Below, one piece after another: positions 1-4,430 of a DNA stretch of 7,473 bases. The DNA comes from Bacteroidales bacterium (GTDB lineage: Bacteria; Bacteroidota; Bacteroidia; Bacteroidales; JAADJA01). The notes beneath the pieces were generated by a model. It had not been told where the DNA came from and searched no databases. It saw only the letters and a program-made list of their open reading frames with translations. Location: NCBI GenBank assembly GCA_029934735.1, contig JAOZLR010000118.1:1-7473 (forward strand), given 5' to 3'. Position 1 is the first letter of the stretch; every line of letters starts with the position of its first letter. Position numbers and translations under genes: made by a program.

Positions 1-10
1 TAATCTTCGC

Positions 11-18
11 TATTTTTG
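11..18 (+). promoter_or_regulatory. Putative Bacteroidota -7 promoter element upstream of the histidine kinase
   Basis: TATTTTTG is an exact match to the Bacteroidota -7 consensus TAnnTTTG and lies 22 bases before the kinase start codon, which would give a short leader. The partner TTTG (-33) element would lie left of the window edge, so the match cannot be completed here. The site would drive the kinase-regulator operon. Confidence 0.45.
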
Positions 19-40
19 CAATTCATCCGATTCGGTTCAA

Positions 41-1129
41 ATGACAAAAAAGAAAATATTTAGCATTCTGTTTCACGTTCTTGCCTGGACAGGGTTCATC
101 ATTCTGCCTTTTCTGCTGTTTGATATGCCTGAAGACAGAGCCTTTCCGCAATACAGAATTTTCACACTGGGTCTGGTGATTTTTTTCTTCTACATTAATT
201 ATTTTGTTTTTATCCCTTTTTTTCTTGCCCGTAAAAAGTTTCTGATTTATTCCTTGATAATTGTTGCAAGCTTAATGCTCACATATTTCATCAGCCACAC
301 CTACTTTCATTATTTTGAAGGGAGAAGTGTGATGGCAGGACCGGGGTATAAAATGACAATGAAAAATTACGATAACAAGGCGGGGCGCGGAAAACAGGCT
401 GCTTTTCAGAGATCCAAAAGTATGCGTGAAAGACGAAATAATGAGGCAACTACTTCAGCAGTATTTATCGCTCTGTTGCTGAGCGCAACAATCAGGATAA
501 CTCAGGAGTGGTATAAAAATGAAAAGCAAAGGCAGGAGATGGAAAAGGAAAAGCTGGCTTCTGAACTTTCATTCCTAAAGTCGCAGGTAAATCCTCATTT
601 TCTTTTTAATACTCTTAATGGAATCTACTCACTGGCGAACAGAAAGTCGGATAAAACACCGGGTGCTATTGTGAAACTATCTGATATGATGAGATATATG
701 CTATATGAGTCGGGTAAAGATGTTGTTTCTCTAGATAAGGAAATTGAATATCTGAACAACTATATCGAGCTTCAGAAGCTTCGTTTGTCAGAAGATGCCA
801 ATGTCTCTTTTAATGTGGAGGGCGATACTGCCGGTAAGAAAATAATGCCAATGATTTTAATCCCATTTTTCGAAAATGCCTTTAAGCATGGTGTTGATGC
901 TGATGGTACTGATATCAATGCAGAGCTGGCTGTCTCGGATAATGAGCTGAAATTGATTGTGATAAACAGGGTTTCGAAATCGCAAAAAAAAGATGAAGGA
1001 AGTGGTATCGGACTGGTAAATATAAAAAAGCAACTCGAACATTTGTACCCAAACTCGCATAGCCTGACAATAGATGAGAAGGAGGGATATTTCAGCGTTG
1101 AGCTCTCCTTGAAGATTGCCAGGAGCTAG
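41..1129 (+). CDS. LytS/YehU-type membrane sensor histidine kinase (His_kinase PF06580 + HATPase)
   Basis: Inner-membrane sensor kinase of 362 residues, expected to autophosphorylate on His and pass the phosphate to the response regulator encoded next. Four hydrophobic segments are visible at about 7-27, 42-63, 66-90 and 139-155. This topology places residues 91-138, a basic, Met- and Gly-containing loop, outside the membrane and the kinase in the cytoplasm. A charged coiled-coil linker (about 156-180) leads into the His_kinase motif QVNPHFLFNTLN with the phospho-acceptor His186. The ATP-binding domain shows an N-box (ENAFKHG, Asn279) and a G-box (GSGIGL, 320-325). All catalytic motifs are intact. 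ATG 41 is the only sensible start; no Shine-Dalgarno is seen, as is usual in Bacteroidota. The gap to the regulator is 65 bp and holds a repeat array. The ligand is unknown; no recognised extracellular sensor domain is seen. Confidence 0.93.
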   Translation: MTKKKIFSILFHVLAWTGFIILPFLLFDMPEDRAFPQYRIFTLGLVIFFFYINYFVFIPFFLARKKFLIYSLIIVASLMLTYFISHTYFHYFEGRSVMAGPGYKMTMKNYDNKAGRGKQAAFQRSKSMRERRNNEATTSAVFIALLLSATIRITQEWYKNEKQRQEMEKEKLASELSFLKSQVNPHFLFNTLNGIYSLANRKSDKTPGAIVKLSDMMRYMLYESGKDVVSLDKEIEYLNNYIELQKLRLSEDANVSFNVEGDTAGKKIMPMILIPFFENAFKHGVDADGTDINAELAVSDNELKLIVINRVSKSQKKDEGSGIGLVNIKKQLEHLYPNSHSLTIDEKEGYFSVELSLKIARS

Positions 1130-1131
1130 AA

Positions 1132-1188
1132 GTTATGAGTTAAAGGGTTATGAGTTAGAAATTATGAGTTAAGGGTTATGAGTAAATA
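1132..1188 (+). repeat. Degenerate 7-bp tandem repeat array between kinase and regulator genes
   Basis: Eight consecutive heptamers fill almost the whole gap between the two genes. GTTATGA-type units (starts 1132, 1147, 1161, 1175) alternate with GTTARRR-type units (starts 1139, 1154, 1168, 1182), with one extra G at 1146. TTATGAGT therefore recurs four times at spacings of 15, 14 and 14 bases. The array contains stop codons, so it is not coding. It could be a slippage-prone minisatellite, a spacer in the mRNA, or a protein-binding array; the sequence does not decide between these. Confidence 0.8.
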
Positions 1189-1194
1189 AAAAAT

Positions 1195-1914
1195 ATGAAC
1201 TGCATCATTGTTGACGACGAGCCTCTGGCACGCGACCTGCTGGAGGATTTTATTTCTAAGATTCCTTTTTTGAATCTTAAAGCCTTATGCAAAAATGGCT
1301 TTGAAGCAGTGGAGACTTTGCAAAGAGAGAAGGTTGACCTTATTTTTCTTGATATTCAGATGCCTGACATATCCGGCGTACAGCTTTTTGAGTCGTTGAT
1401 AGTTAAGCCACAGGTAATTTTTACAACAGCCTATCACGATTATGCAGTTGAGGGATTTGAACTTGATGCAACTGACTATTTGGTAAAGCCGTTTACATTT
1501 GAAAGATTCCTGAAAGCAGCCAATAAAGCATATCGTATATATCATCTTAACAATACCGGAACAGATTCGCTGAAGCAAATTGATGAAAATTCTCAAAAAG
1601 ATTTCCTGTTCGTAAAAGAGGGCACAAGCACGGTCAGAATAAATTTGAATGAGGTTTTGTATATGGAGGGATTGAAGGATTACATTAAGATATTTACAAA
1701 AGAGAAAACCGTCCTTACTCTTATGCCATTAAAGACGATGGAAGGGAAATTGCCATCCGATAAATTTGTTCGTGTTCACAGGTCTTATATTGTCTCAATA
1801 TCAAAAATAGACTCAATAGAGCGAAGTAGAATTATTATTGGAGACAACTGGTTACCAATAGGCGACTATTATAAAGAGGAGTTTCAAAAGCACTTAAAGG
1901 GATTAGGAGGTTAA
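1195..1914 (+). CDS. LytTR-family response regulator (receiver + LytTR DNA-binding domain)
   Basis: Cytoplasmic transcription factor of 239 residues, the expected partner of the kinase just upstream. The receiver domain (about 1-118) carries the acidic pair Asp7/Asp8, phospho-acceptor Asp53 in FLDIQMPDISG, Thr77/Thr78 and the conserved Lys98 in LVKPF. The LytTR domain (about 136-237) shows the family pattern: FLFVKEG, an I-x-L-NEVLYMEGLKDYI strand region, and the FVRVHRSYIVS motif at 191-201. Length and domain order are typical of LytR/AlgR regulators. The start ATG 1195 follows an A-rich stretch (AAATAAAAAAT), typical for Bacteroidota. The gene ends 24 bp before the preferred start of the next gene, so the two are probably co-transcribed. 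Its targets are not known; the exported proteins downstream are reasonable candidates. Confidence 0.94.
   Translation: MNCIIVDDEPLARDLLEDFISKIPFLNLKALCKNGFEAVETLQREKVDLIFLDIQMPDISGVQLFESLIVKPQVIFTTAYHDYAVEGFELDATDYLVKPFTFERFLKAANKAYRIYHLNNTGTDSLKQIDENSQKDFLFVKEGTSTVRINLNEVLYMEGLKDYIKIFTKEKTVLTLMPLKTMEGKLPSDKFVRVHRSYIVSISKIDSIERSRIIIGDNWLPIGDYYKEEFQKHLKGLGG
1905..1910 (+). promoter_or_regulatory. Shine-Dalgarno-like AGGAGG at the end of the regulator gene
   Basis: A perfect AGGAGG encodes the last residues of the regulator and sits 7 bases before a TTG at 1918, in frame with the next gene. It would favour the TTG start and translational coupling. Bacteroidota rarely depend on such sites, and the motif also encodes the Gly-Gly end of the regulator, so it may be coincidental. 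Confidence 0.3.
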
Positions 1915-1938
1915 CTGTTGAATTTCAATCAAATAACA

Positions 1939-3426
1939 ATGAAATATTTCATGCTTTTTCTGTTTTTCAGTTTGGCGATTAGTTTTCAAACATCAGCTCA
2001 AAGTGCCAGCATAGTGAAAGGGATGGTGCTTGATATGGACAAACAAACGCCACTCCCTTATTCAAATATTATAGTATTACATAAAAATATAGGAACCATT
2101 AGTAACGAAAAAGGCTTTTTTTCTTTGGATATTACTAAGCTCGATAAGAACGATACTTTAAGCTTTCAATATATAGGGTACGAGACTAAAGTCGTTATTA
2201 TAAGTGAATTAGACAGCATAACGACAATCTATTTAAAAGAAGCTATTATTAATTTGAGTGAGGCTTTTGTTTTTGGTAATCCTCCAGACCCTGAAGTTAT
2301 TGTAAAAAAAGTATTAGAGAATAAAGATGTAAATTATAAAAGAAGAACTGTAAAAGCACAAACATTTATTCGTTGGAGAAACACTTCTGATTTTGAAAAA
2401 GCTACTGTAGATATTAAAAAAAATTCCATCAATGAGTTGAATGAAGAATCACTTAAACAGGCTGCCAGAAAAATTCCAAAACATAACACTTCTTATACTG
2501 ATTTGCTGGTCGATCTATATTTTTCTGATAATGATGAGGATACTCTAAAAATTGATCCGATCAGAGCTGTTTCTTTAAAGGAGGAAGAAATTACTGAATT
2601 GGAGAAGATGGCTGACATTTTTGAAAATCTGTTTAATGACACTGAGGAAAATGAGTATTGGAAAGTTAAAAGCGGAATTTTGAGTCAAAAACTTGATATT
2701 GATGAGGAGGATGACGAAATAAATAAGGATTCTGTTGCAGAAAGCAAAACGAATACTATTAAAACAAATTATTATAACAGAAACATTAAATACAGACTTA
2801 GGTACAGTTCAATGGATGACAAAGAGAGCTGGGAGTTTTTATACAATACGGGAAGATACATTTATACTCTTGCCGGAGGAACAAAAGTAAAGGGAGAAGA
2901 TGTTTATATCATTGATTTTGTACCAAAAAAGAATGGAAAATTTATTGGCAGAGTTTATATATCAATGATTACTTATGCATTAATCAGAGCAGACTATCAA
3001 TATGATGACGGGAAAGTTGGGAAAGACTTTCATCTCTTTGGAGTTGGATATACCATGAATCATTTTAGTGGTTCTATCTATTTTGAGAAGGAAGGTAACA
3101 GTTATTATTTGAAGTATTTTTCTAAAAAAATAAGTACAAATTTTAGTGTTAACAGATCTGTATCATTAATAAAGAAAAAAGAACGGTTTCTTTTTGATAA
3201 ACAATTGAAAGAGATTAAAGTGAGAATCAATTTCGTAGTAACATCAGAAGAGTCAATTGAAATGTTAATTTTAGATGACAGGAAGATAACAAATAAGCAG
3301 TTTGCCGATTTTGAGCAAAAAAGAAGTATGAAAATAATTTACACCGATTATTTTACCGATGAATTATGGGAAGGTTTTCCTACAATTGAACCGACGAAAC
3401 GAATGAGAGAATATAAAAAGCAATAA
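1939..3426 (+). CDS. Secreted CarboxypepD_reg-like domain protein, related to the N-terminal part of DUF5686 proteins
   Basis: Exported protein of 495 residues from ATG 1939; function unknown. Residues 1-21 form a signal peptide (hydrophobic run, then TSAQ), with probable cleavage before Gln21. A CarboxypepD_reg-like beta-sandwich follows at about 24-100 (pattern VKGMVLD...PLPYSNIIVL...GTISNEKGFFSL...FQYIGYET). The segment PDPEVIVKKVLENKD and the later GEDVYIIDFVPK...GRVYISMITYALIRADYQYD (about 320-355) resemble the front half of DUF5686 proteins. Those are about 800 residues and, as I recall, continue into an outer-membrane barrel; this one stops without it. The middle (about 215-265) is strongly acidic. 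Base use looks more AT-rich than in the kinase and regulator genes. An upstream TTG at 1918 with AGGAGG in front would add 7 residues; I prefer the ATG because it gives a compact signal peptide and is preceded by AT-rich sequence. It probably shares the regulator's transcript. Confidence 0.82.
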   Translation: MKYFMLFLFFSLAISFQTSAQSASIVKGMVLDMDKQTPLPYSNIIVLHKNIGTISNEKGFFSLDITKLDKNDTLSFQYIGYETKVVIISELDSITTIYLKEAIINLSEAFVFGNPPDPEVIVKKVLENKDVNYKRRTVKAQTFIRWRNTSDFEKATVDIKKNSINELNEESLKQAARKIPKHNTSYTDLLVDLYFSDNDEDTLKIDPIRAVSLKEEEITELEKMADIFENLFNDTEENEYWKVKSGILSQKLDIDEEDDEINKDSVAESKTNTIKTNYYNRNIKYRLRYSSMDDKESWEFLYNTGRYIYTLAGGTKVKGEDVYIIDFVPKKNGKFIGRVYISMITYALIRADYQYDDGKVGKDFHLFGVGYTMNHFSGSIYFEKEGNSYYLKYFSKKISTNFSVNRSVSLIKKKERFLFDKQLKEIKVRINFVVTSEESIEMLILDDRKITNKQFADFEQKRSMKIIYTDYFTDELWEGFPTIEPTKRMREYKKQ

Positions 3427-3524
3427 CTTTGATTCTCATTTTTGCACTGTTTCACATATATTGCTATCTCTGAATATTTATTTCCCCCTCTCCGTCTATT
3501 ATTTTAGTCGTTTTGTCGATTTGT

Positions 3525-3556
3525 TTTGCACGATGACAATGTTGGTTGCAATTTTG
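3525..3556 (+). promoter_or_regulatory. Putative Bacteroidota promoter for the Spy-like gene and barrel gene
   Basis: TTTG (3525-3528), a 20-base spacer and CAATTTTG (3549-3556) match the Bacteroidota -33/-7 pattern with one mismatch (C for T in TAnnTTTG). Transcription would start near 3562, leaving an A/T-rich leader of roughly 40 bases before the ATG at 3606. The rest of the 179-bp spacer (3427-3605) contains no clear terminator hairpin and no convincing ORF. The two downstream genes may therefore form a transcription unit separable from the regulator operon. Confidence 0.4.
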
Positions 3557-3605
3557 CCACATAAAAAATTAATAAAAATAGTTAAACTATAAAAACACTA
3601 AAAAG

Positions 3606-4352
3606 ATGAAAACAACAAAAGATTATTTATTACTATCAGCAGCCATTGCAATAGGAATCATTATAGGGGGATCAGTTTTGCTTCTGATCGGAAAATCGAT
3701 ACACAAAAATACAATGAAGGAAAGAATGGAAATGAGTGTAAATTATGGGCCGGGATTCGGATATGAAGATCATTTTGTTAGAGGTAAATACGAGAGAGCC
3801 GGAAATTTTGATAAAATGGGGATGAAAAGAGAGGTAATGATAAAGAAAGGATTACCAGCCCGGGATGGAAGAACCAGTATTAAAGGCAAAGCAAGCACCA
3901 AAGGTGTTGCATACGGAAATTTACAAAGTGGAATGCCCGCAATGCCAAGGATGTTAAGTCAGCTTGATTTGACCGATGATCAGCAGGAGCAAATAGATGT
4001 GATAATAGAAAAAAGACAGAAAAAGATTGATCAGATGCAGGAACTCCGCGAATCGAGATGGGAGGCATCAACTAAAGAGATAAGAGATATCCTTACCGAT
4101 GAACAAAGAGAAGAGTATGATAAAATAATGATTAAGCCTGGCAAAAAAAATCATGCTCCGGGGTACTATTTTGCTTTAAACAGGTTTGATTTGACTGATG
4201 ACCAAAAAGGGAAAATGGAGGTACTACAAAAGAGAAATGATGATATGAGAGATGGAATGTGGAAAAGTATGAAACAGAATTGGGACTCAACAGTGAAAGA
4301 GATTAAGTCGGTGTTAACTGATGAGCAGAAGAAAAAACTAGAGAAAATTTAA
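3606..4352 (+). CDS. Membrane-anchored Spy/CpxP-like protein with two tandem LTxxQ modules
   Basis: 248 residues. The N-terminus has one hydrophobic segment (about 7-29, Gly-rich and lacking a clear cleavage site), so it is probably a membrane anchor with the rest in the periplasm. Residues 31-117 form a basic linker rich in Met and Gly, likely disordered. Two 55-residue modules follow (120-174 and 194-248). They align without gaps with 20 identities (36%) and each begins with LTDDQ and ends with LTDEQ, i.e. four LTxxQ motifs in all. In Spy and CpxP two such motifs mark a helical, dimer-forming periplasmic chaperone or stress regulator of about 160 residues. ZraP/CnrX-like metal-binding proteins are a related alternative. 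No Cys is present and His is scarce (33, 56, 183), while there are 16 Met. The start ATG 3606 has an A-rich upstream region. The barrel protein gene follows after 78 bp, without a strong promoter of its own. The exact role is inferred from fold similarity only. Confidence 0.78.
   Translation: MKTTKDYLLLSAAIAIGIIIGGSVLLLIGKSIHKNTMKERMEMSVNYGPGFGYEDHFVRGKYERAGNFDKMGMKREVMIKKGLPARDGRTSIKGKASTKGVAYGNLQSGMPAMPRMLSQLDLTDDQQEQIDVIIEKRQKKIDQMQELRESRWEASTKEIRDILTDEQREEYDKIMIKPGKKNHAPGYYFALNRFDLTDDQKGKMEVLQKRNDDMRDGMWKSMKQNWDSTVKEIKSVLTDEQKKKLEKI
3963..4349 (+). repeat. Internal duplication: two 55-residue LTDDQ...LTDEQ modules
   Basis: Copy A is 3963-4127 and copy B is 4185-4349, separated by a 19-residue linker. 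The protein copies share 20 of 55 residues without gaps, including LTDDQ, the Trp at module position 33, KEI and LTDEQ, and both end in KI. The divergence points to an old duplication rather than a recent DNA tandem repeat. Confidence 0.85.
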
Positions 4353-4430
4353 AGTTAAAAAGGCTTCATTTGTCAGGAAATAGCTTTTGCATATTATGTT
4401 AATAATTTTCTGTTGATAAAAATTGGTGCG

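Noticed and set aside
857..1060. Minus-strand ORF inside the kinase gene (and similar ones at 1285-1596, 3880-4071, 4794-5036, 4864-5064 and 6057-6284)
   Set aside because: All lie wholly within strongly supported plus-strand genes, have no recognisable domains, and look like antisense shadows.
1132..1188. Heptamer array as a LytTR operator or CRISPR array
   Set aside because: LytTR sites are typically two direct repeats about 21 bases apart, not units every 7 or 14-15 bases. CRISPR repeats are much longer and alternate with unique spacers.
3427..3524. Terminator after the secreted CarboxypepD_reg protein gene
   Set aside because: T-rich stretches are present, but no stable GC-containing stem precedes them.
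4381..4410. Promoter for the barrel gene (TAGCTTTTG, TAATTTTC)
   Set aside because: Each deviates from TAnnTTTG, and no TTTG element lies at the proper distance. Co-transcription with the gene 78 bp upstream is simpler.
4413..4430. TTG start for the barrel protein
   Set aside because: It adds six residues before an already good signal peptide and has no supporting ribosome-binding sequence; the ATG at 4431 is preferred.
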